NCBI GenBank assembly: GCA_035700025.1 | Contig: DASSOY010000003.1 | Coordinates: 1-64,000, forward strand | Direction of reading: 5' to 3' | DNA from: Bacillales bacterium | GTDB lineage: Bacteria > Bacillota > Bacilli > Bacillales > DASSOY01 | DNA: 64,000 bases | Shown: positions 51,913 through 61,208 of the stretch, one piece after another | How positions within the stretch are numbered: position 1 is the first letter of the stretch | How the letters are laid out: each line of letters opens with the position of its first letter | Translations under genes and position numbers: made by a program | The notes under the pieces: model-generated | The model's database searches: none | Told to the model about the DNA's origin: nothing | The model's input: the letters and a program-made list of their open reading frames with translations, nothing else

Positions 51913-53507
51913 CATTCGTTGTCATACATGATGCTGTCGTCGACGACCGTTTTCATCACATTGGCGTTGGGGATCTCCTCGATGTCGACAGCAAACAAGT
52001 CTCGATCCAAAATGGTAAAATCGGCGGTATAGCCCGGGGCTATTTGGCCGCGTTCCAATTCTTTGCCGATCACGTATGCGCTCCCTTTCGTATACAAAGA
52101 AACTGCTTCGTACACGGATAGGGATTGTTCGGGGTAAAATCCTTTCCCCGGCTCTCCCGGCTGTTTCCTAGCCACGGCCGCATGGATGCCGAGCAACGGA
52201 TCGGGAATCTCGATCGGCGCATCCGATCCTCCTGCGCAAGCAATGCCGGCTTCGAGAAGCGTTTTCCAGGCAAACGAGTGCTTCATTCGCGGCTCGCCGA
52301 GCCGTTCGATCACCCAAGGGAAATCAGACGGAACGAATTGTGGTTGAATATCGAGTACGACGGGCAGCGCCCGCAGTCGATTAATCAAATCGGGAGGTGT
52401 TACTTGCGTATGCACGAGCCTGTCCCTCATCCCCTCCGGAACCGGAAAGGCTTCAATGGCTTCCACCGCAAGCTCAAGAGCCCGGTCGCCGATCGTGTGA
52501 ATGACAACAGGCATATCGCAAGCTCGCGCCTTCCTCACAAGCGACTTCAATTCGGGCAAATCATACATCGCCACGCCTGACGTGTCGGGAGCATCGTTAT
52601 ACGGGTCCCTGAGCAACGCCGTCCGCCCTCCGAAAGCTCCGTCGGCGAAAATTTTCATCGCGTCGAATTTGACGAAGGATGTCCCTTCTCCATACCGGCC
52701 GCCTTCCTCGTACATTTCTCCCACCACTTGATTGTGCACGAGCAAATGCGTACGAAATTTAATCCTTTTCCCGTCTATGACCTCACGGAAAGCATTCCAC
52801 GTTCGCTTGAAACCGCCATGGTAATACAAATCCTCCGTATGCCCGCCGACTAGTCCCCGCCGTAACAAATCGTTCACCGCAATTCGTAAAGCATACCGCA
52901 ATTCGGTATCGCTTTGTTTTGGAACTTGATTTTGCACGAGTTGTTGCGCATTATCGAGCAAATAGCCGGTCGGTTCTCCTTCGTTGTCGCGCACGATCAC
53001 CCCTCCAGGCGGATCTGGCGTATGCGCGTCGATCCCCGCCGAGGCGAGCGCCTGTGAATTGGCAAGCAAAGCATGGCGGCATACCCTCGTCAAGATTAAC
53101 GGCTTGTCGGGGGCGATGTCGTCAAGTTCTTTCTTATGAAAAATTTTCCGATCGGGAAAATGGTTCTCATTCCACCCTTCGCCGATTACCCATTCGCCGG
53201 CAGGCACCCCGTTTGCTTTTTCGCGTATCCTCCTGGCCATTTCTTCGGAAGAATATACGTCTGACAAATCCAGCCGCAACAACTTCTCTCCGTAACCGAT
53301 CATATGCAAATGGCTGTCGACAAATCCCGGATACATCACATTTCCGTGCAAATCTATTTCCCGGGTAATTTTTTTGTCGACAGCCTCGCGAATCGCTCGT
53401 TCTGTGCCGATTCTTACAATTTTACCATTTTCCGTATAAATGGCTTCCGTCTTTTCGTTCTCTTTGCGCATCGTGTATATTTTTCCGCCGAACCATAATG
53501 TTCCCAC
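51912..53507 (-). CDS. ytcJ: YtcJ-like metal-dependent amidohydrolase
   Basis: 531 aa amidohydrolase_3 protein. N-terminal beta domain, then VDSHLHMIGYG (HxH metal site, ~60), WVIGEGWNENHFP, the Lys-containing FADGAFGGRTA (~280), HTIGDRALELAV, and GGSDAPIEIPDP carrying the catalytic Asp (~435). GTG 53507 is chosen (GGGAGAGA 6 nt upstream); upstream in-frame codons up to 53582 overlap the tad terminator region. Substrate unknown. Followed in B. subtilis directly by ytcI; here the tad locus intervenes. Confidence 0.92.
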   Translation of the reverse strand: MGTLWFGGKIYTMRKENEKTEAIYTENGKIVRIGTERAIREAVDKKITREIDLHGNVMYPGFVDSHLHMIGYGEKLLRLDLSDVYSSEEMARRIREKANGVPAGEWVIGEGWNENHFPDRKIFHKKELDDIAPDKPLILTRVCRHALLANSQALASAGIDAHTPDPPGGVIVRDNEGEPTGYLLDNAQQLVQNQVPKQSDTELRYALRIAVNDLLRRGLVGGHTEDLYYHGGFKRTWNAFREVIDGKRIKFRTHLLVHNQVVGEMYEEGGRYGEGTSFVKFDAMKIFADGAFGGRTALLRDPYNDAPDTSGVAMYDLPELKSLVRKARACDMPVVIHTIGDRALELAVEAIEAFPVPEGMRDRLVHTQVTPPDLINRLRALPVVLDIQPQFVPSDFPWVIERLGEPRMKHSFAWKTLLEAGIACAGGSDAPIEIPDPLLGIHAAVARKQPGEPGKGFYPEQSLSVYEAVSLYTKGSAYVIGKELERGQIAPGYTADFTILDRDLFAVDIEEIPNANVMKTVVDDSIMYDNE

Positions 53508-53572
53508 AACATCTCTCTCCCGTTCTTTATGCTTCATGCACCAGTTTAACATGATCGTCCATAGCTGCGCAC

Positions 53573-53628
53573 AAAAAAACACTGATCATGTCACACGAGC
53601 ACGAAGCTCTTGGACCGATCCGTGTTTT
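53573..53628 (-). terminator. Terminator of the tad operon
   Basis: Outer stem AAAACACGGATC/GATCAGTGTTTT (11 of 12 pairs) with an inner GAGC/GCTC hairpin and a T7 tail on the minus strand, directly after the tadC stop. Confidence 0.7.
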
Positions 53629-54544
53629 AATTGTTTGCAAACGCGTCCATGAATTGTAAAACCGCCGGTCCTAACAAAACGATAAAGAGACTAGGAAAGA
53701 TAAACAGCACGAGCGGAAAAAGCATTTTGATCGGCGCTTTCATCGCCTTTTCTTCGGCTCGTTGTTTTCGCTGCTCCCTTACTTCTTCGGATTGAATTCG
53801 CAGTACTTTCACTAGACCGATGCCTAATTTCTCTGCCTGTAAAATGTTGCTGATCAACACCCGCAGTTCGTTCAGCGTCAAACGCTCCCTTACCCCGCTC
53901 AAAGCATCCTTTCTCGTTTTCCCGAGTCGAATTTCCTCCAGGCAGCGGTGAAATTCCTCCGGCAGAACCCCGCTTTTGCGCGAAACCACCTTGCCAAGCG
54001 CCGAGTCAAACCCGAGTCCGGCTTCAAGGCTGACGGTCAGGAGATCAAGGATATCCGGAAGTTCTTTCAAGGCTTTTTCATTTCTCGATTTCGTCTTCAT
54101 TCGCAAATAAAAACCGGGCAAAGCCGCAGCGACCGGAACTGAGAACGTGACGAACAGGATTGTGATCGACGAACGATTGCCGAGCAATTCCCCGTAAAAA
54201 AATGCGATCACCGGAAAAATTAAAAGCAGCGTAAGCTTGAACAAGCGGTACTCCACCGGTCCCATCCCAAGTGGACTTCCGGCTCGCAACAACTTGATTT
54301 CCAGTTTCGCTGCCTGTTCGCGTTTCATTTTCCGCTGGAAATTCCGTCTTATTTCACCCCAGAGTGGAGATCCGACTCTTTCCCACAACGATTGTCTCTC
54401 ATTCTCGTCGCTGGGGACAGCCGCTCCGTCTTGATGAAAGACGGAGGAAATGCGCGATTGCACGAGTTTTCTTCTTTCTTCGCGAACCGTGGTCCAAAAC
54501 ATGCAAATCAGCAGGAATGTGCAAAAGAATGTGATGTAAAGCAT
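53627..54544 (-). CDS. tadC: Tad/Flp pilus inner-membrane protein TadC
   Basis: 305 aa. T2SS-F domain protein with an N-terminal helix, paired central helices (~100-145) and a C-terminal helix (FPLVLFIFPSLFIVLLGPAVLQ). ILDLLTVSLEAGLGFDSALGKV is the family T2SSF segment. With TadB it forms the membrane platform for pilus polymerisation. Last gene of the tad operon. Confidence 0.93.
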   Translation of the reverse strand: MLYITFFCTFLLICMFWTTVREERRKLVQSRISSVFHQDGAAVPSDENERQSLWERVGSPLWGEIRRNFQRKMKREQAAKLEIKLLRAGSPLGMGPVEYRLFKLTLLLIFPVIAFFYGELLGNRSSITILFVTFSVPVAAALPGFYLRMKTKSRNEKALKELPDILDLLTVSLEAGLGFDSALGKVVSRKSGVLPEEFHRCLEEIRLGKTRKDALSGVRERLTLNELRVLISNILQAEKLGIGLVKVLRIQSEEVREQRKQRAEEKAMKAPIKMLFPLVLFIFPSLFIVLLGPAVLQFMDAFANN

Positions 54545-54547
54545 GCA

Positions 54548-55510
54548 CTACACCTCAATTTTCGTCAATTTCCTTATCATCAAGAATCCAACCGTGCAAG
54601 AAACGGCGCCGGCGGCAACCATAACGATGCCGATTGGATTAGTAAACAGTGCCCCAATGTATTGCGGCTGGATCAAATACAGAACGAAGCCTAAGATGAC
54701 CGGCATTAAACCGATAATCAAACCGGACAACCGGCCTTGCGCCGTCAACGTCAAAATATTCCTTTGGATCCGGTTGCGGTCCCGAATCGTTTGAACGATT
54801 TTGTCTAGAACTTCTGCCAAATTGCCGCCGACTTGGCGTTGGATTAAGATCGCTTGAATCATTAGCTCCAAATCTTCACTCGGCATACGGTCTTTCAATT
54901 CCCCGAGCGCACTTTCCATTGAATTTCCATACTGAATTTCTTTCAATAACGTTTTTATCTCATCTTTCATCGGTGGATCCGCTTCTTCGATGACCGTCAT
55001 GAGCGCTTGTGAAAAACTGAATCCGGCACGAAGCGACCCGATGATCGTCGTCAACATGTCGGGAAGCTGCTCATTAAAGGCTGTCAGCCGGTCCCGTTGT
55101 TTCTTTTTCAGCCACCATTTCGGCATCATCCAACCTGCGAATGCGCCAGTAATCAATAGAATCCAGTTTCCGGCCAATAAATAAAAAATTCCTCCTCCGA
55201 GCAGCACCGCCATCCAGCGAAACAACACATATTCTTCTGGTTTTAACGGAATCCCTGAACGAGACAGCATCTTTTCTAGTTTTGCATTGTGTCTTTTGTT
55301 GCCGATCTGTCCCTTCAACCGTTGTTTGAACAGTTGTATAGTAACGAGTTGACTAAACCGTTTGCGATCGAACCCTTTTTGATCTTGCAGTTCCAAATAA
55401 TGCTGAATCCGTTTCGTCAAGCGTTTGTCGGAAGGGGCAAATAACCGGGATATCGCAAAAACCCACAAAAAGGATGTAAAAGAAACGAACAACAAAATCA
55501 ACAGTTTCAT
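54548..55510 (-). CDS. tadB: Tad/Flp pilus inner-membrane protein TadB
   Basis: 320 aa. N-terminal helix, central helices at ~100-140, T2SSF region LPDMLTTIIGSLRAGFSFSQALMTVIEEADPPMKDE (~150-185), and two C-terminal helices. ATG overlaps the cpaF stop by 4 nt. Partner of TadC. Confidence 0.93.
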   Translation of the reverse strand: MKLLILLFVSFTSFLWVFAISRLFAPSDKRLTKRIQHYLELQDQKGFDRKRFSQLVTIQLFKQRLKGQIGNKRHNAKLEKMLSRSGIPLKPEEYVLFRWMAVLLGGGIFYLLAGNWILLITGAFAGWMMPKWWLKKKQRDRLTAFNEQLPDMLTTIIGSLRAGFSFSQALMTVIEEADPPMKDEIKTLLKEIQYGNSMESALGELKDRMPSEDLELMIQAILIQRQVGGNLAEVLDKIVQTIRDRNRIQRNILTLTAQGRLSGLIIGLMPVILGFVLYLIQPQYIGALFTNPIGIVMVAAGAVSCTVGFLMIRKLTKIEV

Positions 55511-56943
55511 TCAGACCAATCTCCTTCGGCAACAAAAACGCTTGTCGGGATTTTCATGCCTGATTGTTCCAACCGCTCGTAGAACAAAGGTCTTACCCCG
55601 GTCGGCATCATTTGCCCGATGATTTTGCCTTCGGCGTCAACGCCCTCCTGTTTAAAGACGAAAAGATCTTGCAGAACAATAACGTCCCCTTCCAACCCTT
55701 GCACTTCCGTAATTTTAGTAATTTTCCTCGTTCCGTCTTTTAAACGGGCCTGTTGAATAATCACATCAATGGCCCCGGCGATTTGTTCGCGAATCGCTTT
55801 GACAGGCAAATCAACACCCGCAAGTAAAACCATCGTTTCCAGACGAGCGACCATGTCGCGCGGACTGTTTGCATGTCCGGTCGTCAACGAACCGTCGTGA
55901 CCGGTATTCATTGCTTGAAGCATGTCCAAAGCTTCTCCGCCGCGCACCTCGCCAATAACAATTCGGTCCGGACGCATGCGCAAGGAATTTCGTACGAGAT
56001 CACGAATCGTTATGCTTCCTTTTCCTTCAATGTTCGGCGGCCGCGATTCCAATGACACGACGTGATCCTGACCGAGTTGAAGCTCGGCTGCATCCTCAAT
56101 CGTGACGATGCGCTCATCGTTTGGAATGAAGGAGGACAATACATTCAGCGTGCTCGTCTTCCCTGAACCGGTTCCGCCGCTGACAAACAAGTTCAGACGC
56201 GATTTCACGCATGCTTCGATGAAAGTCGCCATTCCCCTCGTCATCGTTCCGAACCGAATCAAATCTTCGACTTGAAACGGATCTTTCGAAAATTTTCGGA
56301 TCGTAACGGTCGGACCATTCAACGCCAGCGGCGGCACGATGGCATTGACACGTGATCCGTCGGGAAGGCGCGCATCGACCATCGGACTGCTTTCGTCGAT
56401 TCTCCTTCCGAGCGGTGCAACAATTTTTTCAATAACATTTAACACGTGTTCGTTATCTCTGAAAAAAACGTTGGACAGTTCGATTCGTCCCTTTCGCTCG
56501 ACGTAAACGCGGTTTGGACCGTTCACCATCACTTCAGATATTTCTGGATCCAACAAAAGTGGATTGATCGGTCCATATCCGGTCAAGTCGTTGATCAACT
56601 CTTCAACGACTTTCTTGTGGCTGACCACTCCGCGCAGCGACTCGTCTTCTTTAATCATTTCAATGGCGATGGCATCCAGTTTCGGAATGATCTGTTCGAC
56701 TTCTTCCTCATTTAATTCGTCGAGCACTTTTTTATGCAAGCGATTCTTTAATTGTTGCTGCTTCTTTTGCAATTCGACGTTTACTTGAGGTTTCGGCCGC
56801 GGTTCACCATGCTTGCCTTCGCGCAAGCTGGAAATCAAGTCTTGCACTTGTGCACCCGGTTTTGGCACACTACCGTGATTCGGCTGCTCACTGCCGTTCC
56901 CCCGTTCCTCCCCCATCTTTTGCATGCGTTCCAAAAGACTCAT
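55507..56943 (-). CDS. cpaF: Tad secretion ATPase CpaF (TadA)
   Basis: 478 aa. N-terminal variable region to ~85, then [31 protein letters not shown]. Walker A is [13 protein letters not shown] (~255-267), Asp box [11 protein letters not shown] and Walker [28 protein letters not shown]. It is the hexameric ATPase that drives Flp pilus assembly and retraction. The ATG overlaps the cpaE stop by 4 nt. Confidence 0.97.
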   Translation of the reverse strand: MSLLERMQKMGEERGNGSEQPNHGSVPKPGAQVQDLISSLREGKHGEPRPKPQVNVELQKKQQQLKNRLHKKVLDELNEEEVEQIIPKLDAIAIEMIKEDESLRGVVSHKKVVEELINDLTGYGPINPLLLDPEISEVMVNGPNRVYVERKGRIELSNVFFRDNEHVLNVIEKIVAPLGRRIDESSPMVDARLPDGSRVNAIVPPLALNGPTVTIRKFSKDPFQVEDLIRFGTMTRGMATFIEACVKSRLNLFVSGGTGSGKTSTLNVLSSFIPNDERIVTIEDAAELQLGQDHVVSLESRPPNIEGKGSITIRDLVRNSLRMRPDRIVIGEVRGGEALDMLQAMNTGHDGSLTTGHANSPRDMVARLETMVLLAGVDLPVKAIREQIAGAIDVIIQQARLKDGTRKITKITEVQGLEGDVIVLQDLFVFKQEGVDAEGKIIGQMMPTGVRPLFYERLEQSGMKIPTSVFVAEGDWSE

Positions 56944-57746
56944 CGTTTCTTCTCCTTCTTCGCATTTCGATTCGGCAACATTTTCGGAAATATCCGCTTG
57001 TTTTTTGACGGGACCGTCGTGATCACATGATTGGTAGTAAGCAGTTCCGCCATTTTGAAAACGGACTTGGCCACCTCAGTTTTTCCTTTGTTAACAACGA
57101 AAGGCACCCCGATATTCAACGACTGGGATACCGTTTTGAAATCATTCGGAAGATAAAATAGATCATTTTCGTCTTCCCCTAAAATAGCTGGTACGTCCGA
57201 CGCCTTAATGACGCTTTCCATCGTCGATCGATTGACAACGACGCTCGTTTTCTCACGAAAACCTAACGTAGTTAACGTTTCCAACATCAATTTCGTGTTT
57301 TTCAATCCGGGCATGACCAAGTCCGTCGTCAACAGCACTTCGTCGGCTTGTTCAATGAGAAACAAATTGCTCTCCTGCAAACCGGAGGCAGTGTCGACGA
57401 GGACGTAATCATTTTTCTCACGCAGCCAACCGAGAACGGCCGTGATCACCTTCTCGGTGACAAGATCCGCATATTCGGGCTGATCCGGTGCGGTCAGCAC
57501 TTTCACGCCGCTGTCGTGCTGGCTTAAATAGCTCGCGAAACTAACAAGTTCCATATGGTCAAAATTTTCGACGACATCTTTGATGGTAAACGGTGATTGA
57601 AGATCCAAAGCCAAGCCGACGTCGCCGAATTGGAAATCCCCGTCGAGAACGCCGACCTGCATGTTTTTTTTGCAAAGCGCCACCGCCAAATTGACGGTCA
57701 GAACGGTCTTTCCGATTCCTCCTTTTGCGCTGCATACGGCAATCAT
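56940..57746 (-). CDS. cpaE: CpaE-like ParA/MinD ATPase of the Tad system
   Basis: 268 aa. Deviant Walker A SAKGGIGKTVLTVNLA at the very N-terminus, LDGDFQFGDVGLALDL and VLVDTASGLQ. The N-terminal receiver-like domain of longer CpaE proteins is absent. It likely positions the pilus machine in the cell. ATG 57746 has AAGGGGG 5-6 nt upstream; ATG 57779 is a weaker alternative overlapping cpaB. Confidence 0.9.
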   Translation of the reverse strand: MIAVCSAKGGIGKTVLTVNLAVALCKKNMQVGVLDGDFQFGDVGLALDLQSPFTIKDVVENFDHMELVSFASYLSQHDSGVKVLTAPDQPEYADLVTEKVITAVLGWLREKNDYVLVDTASGLQESNLFLIEQADEVLLTTDLVMPGLKNTKLMLETLTTLGFREKTSVVVNRSTMESVIKASDVPAILGEDENDLFYLPNDFKTVSQSLNIGVPFVVNKGKTEVAKSVFKMAELLTTNHVITTVPSKNKRIFPKMLPNRNAKKEKKR

Positions 57747-57765
57747 CTTTCCCCCTTGCCGTCTT

Positions 57766-58461
57766 TTAGCTGCCGCCATCGTTGTTCCCGCCCTCGTTCG
57801 GAAGCAGCCTGCTGTTCAAAATGAGTTGGAGTTTGCCTTGTTCCGCCGCACGAATGACTTTCAGCGCATCTTCCGGTTTCAGCTCGAGCGTTACCGCTTC
57901 ATATTTTGTTCGACCATCTTTTGAATCCGGTTCGATCATCGTGCTCCCGACAGCCAAAACCCGTACATTGGAGACAAGGGTTTCAGTCTTTGTTTGTTTC
58001 TTTTGATTGACTTGCGTGGTAATGCTGACGACGACGTCAACTTTATCCTCCGGCTCAATTAAATTCGATACCGACCGAACGTAATCGACCCCGACCGAGA
58101 CTGCGCGAAAACCGGGTGTGATTTTTCGGGAGACAAAGACGTTTTCATCCAGGTGACTGCGAACGTGGTTCGTTAACACTGGTTCGCCCGCCGCCATGTC
58201 GACAGTTGCGTAAAGTCCGGCAACCGCATCGAATTTCGGCGTCATAGACTCGAGTTCCCGGGTTTCAGGATATTGGACGATAGTCAGTTTCTCTTTCGTG
58301 ATGCGTTCGTTCTTTTTGATCGCTTCTTTGGCGACGACAACATTGACCGTGTTCCCGTCGGAAGCTTGTCCAGTATCGAGGTGCTGCATATAACGATAAA
58401 ATAAATAAGTTGTAAACCCGGCCATCACGATTGCCAGTACCAAAATCAACTTCGATTTCAT
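57766..58461 (-). CDS. cpaB: Tad pilus assembly protein CpaB (RcpC)
   Basis: 231 aa. N-terminal membrane anchor (LILVLAIVMAGFTTYLFYRY), then a SAF domain (VVAKEAIKKNERITKEKLTIVQYPE) and the RcpC/CpaB region (RAVSVGVDYVRSVSNLIEPEDKVDVVVS). Located outside the membrane; in Gram-negatives it supports the secretin, whereas in this monoderm it may act at the cell wall. Confidence 0.92.
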   Translation of the reverse strand: MKSKLILVLAIVMAGFTTYLFYRYMQHLDTGQASDGNTVNVVVAKEAIKKNERITKEKLTIVQYPETRELESMTPKFDAVAGLYATVDMAAGEPVLTNHVRSHLDENVFVSRKITPGFRAVSVGVDYVRSVSNLIEPEDKVDVVVSITTQVNQKKQTKTETLVSNVRVLAVGSTMIEPDSKDGRTKYEAVTLELKPEDALKVIRAAEQGKLQLILNSRLLPNEGGNNDGGS

Positions 58462-58472
58462 GAGTTCAACAC

Positions 58473-59381
58473 CTATTCCGTTAATCGAATCGCATAGGCA
58501 CCGCGATTCGATCCTTGTGAATTGATATACCCCGTACCCGTTCTTCTAATGAAAATTCCGTGAATCGTCTTTCGTTGACTGTCCAATGGTTCCGTAATGT
58601 AAAAATAAGCAAAACCGGTGATTTTCACGGTTTTTAATTGATTTTGATCGACTTGGTAACGCTCATAGACCGGGATCAAAATCACCCGCGGACAGTCGCG
58701 GTCTTCATAATTGCCGTCCGGGCATGCGTCAATGAGCTCTTGCACCGCCTGTTTCGTTTTCCCGGCAATGTTTCCGGTTTCTGTTTCAACAATATCGCCG
58801 ACTCGCAATTCCCCATCGAACCCATAGCGCAAATTGTCATAATACCGATCCGCCCCGCCGCCGCCCAATGACAACACGCCGAAATTCCCGGTATCCTCCA
58901 GCGTTTGATCGACTTTCAACTCATATACTTTGTTGTAGATCAAATCGACGGAATCGTCGATGCCGAGTGGTGCCGCTCCTGCGGCCCGTCCCATTGTGCC
59001 GATCTCTGCGGTCGCATTGGCCGACACTGTTCCCGTATCGATTCCGAATATGGACATGAAGGACAAAGGTACGGTCTTCTTCAATACGATGCTCACTTGG
59101 TCGTTCATGACGATATCCAAATGTTCCACATCATTTTCATTTCCGTGAGCAACCAAAATCCGTTCAACGACTTGTTGAACGTCGGATGGAGTGTCGGTCA
59201 GTTCCTGCGCCCCTGACAATACTGCGGCATCAGCCGCTTTTTGCAATGCAGCTCGTCTTTCGTACAGCATTCCCCCGTCCAGTGCCAAACCCGTGATCAT
59301 TAACATTCCTACCAAAGCTAAGGAAAACAGAAGCAACGTACTTCCTTGTTGTTGTTGAAACAGCCGTTTAATGATTTTCAT
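58473..59381 (-). CDS. TadG-like pseudopilin/adhesin protein
   Basis: 302 aa. N-terminal QQQGSTLLLFSLALVGMLMITGLALDGGMLYERRAALQKAADAAVLSGA is the TadE/TadG-like membrane segment followed by the conserved helical region. The extracellular part (100-302) has no recognised domain; it lacks the VWA domain of some TadG proteins. RBS GGGAGG. Probably a minor pilin. Confidence 0.85.
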   Translation of the reverse strand: MKIIKRLFQQQQGSTLLLFSLALVGMLMITGLALDGGMLYERRAALQKAADAAVLSGAQELTDTPSDVQQVVERILVAHGNENDVEHLDIVMNDQVSIVLKKTVPLSFMSIFGIDTGTVSANATAEIGTMGRAAGAAPLGIDDSVDLIYNKVYELKVDQTLEDTGNFGVLSLGGGGADRYYDNLRYGFDGELRVGDIVETETGNIAGKTKQAVQELIDACPDGNYEDRDCPRVILIPVYERYQVDQNQLKTVKITGFAYFYITEPLDSQRKTIHGIFIRRTGTGYINSQGSNRGAYAIRLTE

Positions 59382-59394
59382 CTAGACCACCTCC

Positions 59395-59778
59395 CTATTC
59401 GACCCGGATTGTGGAATCGACCGAAATTACGAGGGGAGAAGGTATGATGGCAGAAATGAACGGCGTGATCAAATGAAAGGGATATCGCAAGGTCACCGTG
59501 ACATAGTCGCCGGATTCGCGATCCGCTTCGGACGGCGAAATCGCAACGTTTAATGAGGAAGGATCTGAAAGCTCGACATCTTCCCTCGCAAAAGAAACGA
59601 TTCGGTCGTCCCCTTCTCCCAAACCCGCCATTCGAACCGTATCTTGTGCGACCGACTGAAGGTTCAAATATGTGAACAACACTCTCCCCATATCAAAAAT
59701 GCCGGAGAACAGCAAAAGCAGCAACGGCAAAATCAACGCCATTTCTACTAAAGACTGTCCTCGTTCGTTTCGGATCAC
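59395..59778 (-). CDS. tadE: TadE-family minor pseudopilin
   Basis: 127 aa. RNERGQSLVEMALILPLLLLLFSGIFDMGRVLF contains the prepilin-like cleavage site (Gly before Gln-Ser-Leu-Val-Glu) and hydrophobic helix typical of TadE. GTG 59778 has GGGAGG upstream; the longer frame to 59862 is rejected because it overlaps tadV. Confidence 0.92.
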   Translation of the reverse strand: MIRNERGQSLVEMALILPLLLLLFSGIFDMGRVLFTYLNLQSVAQDTVRMAGLGEGDDRIVSFAREDVELSDPSSLNVAISPSEADRESGDYVTVTLRYPFHLITPFISAIIPSPLVISVDSTIRVE

Positions 59779-59782
59779 TTCA

Positions 59783-60322
59783 TCACCTCCCATTAAACAT
59801 AAGACAAATGATCGTCCCTGCAGCAATTGCGATACCGTACGGATATGTAAGCGTAAGCGCATGTTTGTCGATGTTCAACGGCATCCTCAAACCGTGCAAA
59901 TGCGAAAATAAAAACCACGTCATTGATTTTAACCGTTTCGCCGCGCCTTTCCTGAAGACGAGGATTCCAACAGCGACGGCTGCGCCGGCAAGTGCCATGT
60001 ATATAGCGGAATGAAACACAAATACGGAGCCTTTTGCCGCTCCGACGAAAGCCAACAACTTAACATCACCCGCGCCCATCCCTCCAAACAAATACGGGAC
60101 GATTAATATTCCGAATCCGACCAACAACCCGCCGAAAGCGGTTCCGAGCTCCGGAACCCCCCCGTTCATAAAATGTAGAAGAAAAGCCGCTAAAAACGCA
60201 GGATAAACGACGATGTTATAAATTTTTCGCGTTTTCAAATCCGTCACCGTACAAATAATCAAGACGATGATCAACATCGCGTCCAACATTACGGCAATGT
60301 TGCGCACAAATTCAACAATCAT
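59783..60322 (-). CDS. tadV: Prepilin peptidase TadV (CpaA, A24 family)
   Basis: 179 aa, six membrane helices. The two catalytic aspartates are in CTVTDLKTRKI and GMGAGDVKLLAFVGA (GxGD motif). It processes the Flp, TadE and TadG prepilins. ATG 60322 after GAGGGATG. It follows flp but is separated by a terminator. Confidence 0.94.
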   Translation of the reverse strand: MIVEFVRNIAVMLDAMLIIVLIICTVTDLKTRKIYNIVVYPAFLAAFLLHFMNGGVPELGTAFGGLLVGFGILIVPYLFGGMGAGDVKLLAFVGAAKGSVFVFHSAIYMALAGAAVAVGILVFRKGAAKRLKSMTWFLFSHLHGLRMPLNIDKHALTLTYPYGIAIAAGTIICLMFNGR

Positions 60323-60344
60323 AATGAACCATCCCTCATGTTTC

Positions 60345-60376
60345 AAAAAAAGGGTCTTGCGCAAACGACAAGACCC
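60345..60376 (-). terminator. Terminator between flp and tadV
   Basis: Perfect 8-bp stem GGGTCTTG/CAAGACCC with a 9-nt loop and a seven-T tail, just after the flp stop. It should cut most transcripts here, giving many more pilin messages than assembly messages. Confidence 0.85.
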
Positions 60377-60390
60377 CTTCCCTTTTCTTC

Positions 60391-60579
60391 TTATGTCGTC
60401 GTGCCTCCGTTAGCACCCGTGATGGCGGTAAGTACTTTCTCAAAAAGAATGACGATCTGTTCTCTCAAACTGACGAGAATCGTCACGACGCCAACCGCAA
60501 TCACACCGAGGACAAGCCCGTATTCCGTCATCCCTTGTCCTTCTTCTTCCTTGAACAAATCAATGAATTTCTTTAACAT
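60391..60579 (-). CDS. flp: Flp major pilin
   Basis: 62 aa. Short basic leader with EEEGQGMTEYGLVLGVIAVG: processing after the Gly preceding QGMTEY leaves the conserved Glu at +5 and Tyr at +6 of the mature pilin. The hydrophobic helix is ~40 residues long and the tail is Gly/Thr-rich. RBS AAAGGAG. Structural subunit of the pilus. Confidence 0.95.
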   Translation of the reverse strand: MLKKFIDLFKEEEGQGMTEYGLVLGVIAVGVVTILVSLREQIVILFEKVLTAITGANGGTTT

Positions 60580-60596
60580 GTGAATCGCTCCTTTTT

Positions 60597-60938
60597 TTAA
60601 ATAAATTGGACCGTTTGACCGACTTTTGTTTCCGTTGCCGAGATCGTTCCCGGCGGAAGTTCCACTACGGCGAGAGTTTCCTTCGAACCTTTTGCCAGCT
60701 TGCCTGGCCGTAAATGTTCTGCAACCGCTCCAACGCGATTGTTCGAATCGAGATACAAAACATCAATGGAATAGTTCATAAAAAACGTGTGAATCGAACG
60801 GCATGGTTTAATGAGCAAGGCCTCTCCCGGCGGAAATTGCTTTGTAAACATGAGCCCTTTCAGTCTTTCAACAAACTTGCGAGCTTGGTTGACATTTTCC
60901 GCGATCGTTTCCCCATTATCGACGTTGAGCAGTTTCAT
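60597..60938 (-). CDS. DUF192 protein at the head of the tad operon
   Basis: 113 aa, whole-length DUF192 (ERLKGLMFTKQFPPGEALLIKPCRSIHTFFMNYSIDVLYLD). ATG 60938 has GAGGAGG 8 nt upstream; the longer frame to 61094 would run through the riboswitch terminator. No signal peptide is visible. Function unknown; DUF192 genes are often next to Tad loci. First gene behind the c-di-GMP riboswitch. Confidence 0.9.
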   Translation of the reverse strand: MKLLNVDNGETIAENVNQARKFVERLKGLMFTKQFPPGEALLIKPCRSIHTFFMNYSIDVLYLDSNNRVGAVAEHLRPGKLAKGSKETLAVVELPPGTISATETKVGQTVQFI

Positions 60939-61004
60939 CGCCTTCACCTCCTCGCATTTGATGACTTCGCAATTTATTTCCGAATCTTCCGACAAGAAAG
61001 AGAT

Positions 61005-61040
61005 AAAAAAACCCCCCGCCAATTCCCGAAGGCGGGGGTG
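61005..61040 (-). terminator. Riboswitch expression-platform terminator
   Basis: ACCCCCGCC and GGCGGGGGGT form a 9-10-bp G/C stem with a 10-nt loop and a T7 tail, ~15 nt after the c-di-GMP aptamer and ~65 nt before the DUF192 ATG. Its position marks it as the switchable terminator. Confidence 0.88.
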
Positions 61041-61054
61041 TATCACAGTCCCAT

Positions 61055-61145
61055 CTTTCGGCAGCTGGCTGACATTGTGCGGTTGACCCCGCACTTTAGT
61101 CCCTGTAGCTTTGCGTCGCTGGCTTTCGCCAGTTTTGCCTTTATC
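61055..61145 (-). promoter_or_regulatory. c-di-GMP-I (GEMM) riboswitch controlling the tad operon
   Basis: Read on the minus strand, it carries the GEMM-I landmarks in order: AAAGGCAAAACTGG, a helix capped by a GAAA tetraloop (CTGGCGAAAGCCAG), the invariant GACGCAAAGC, a central GGGACTAAAGT, the second hairpin (GTGCGGGGTCAACCGCAC) and the closing GTCAGCCAGCTGCC. A strong terminator follows at once. Binding of c-di-GMP probably switches termination, coupling Flp pilus production to the sessile/motile state. Whether ligand turns the operon on or off cannot be told by eye. Confidence 0.92.
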
Positions 61146-61208
61146 GCGAATATTGTCGTATTTGCTGTGTCCTTACCATAATCGAGATGGAACATGTTTA
61201 AAACCCGA

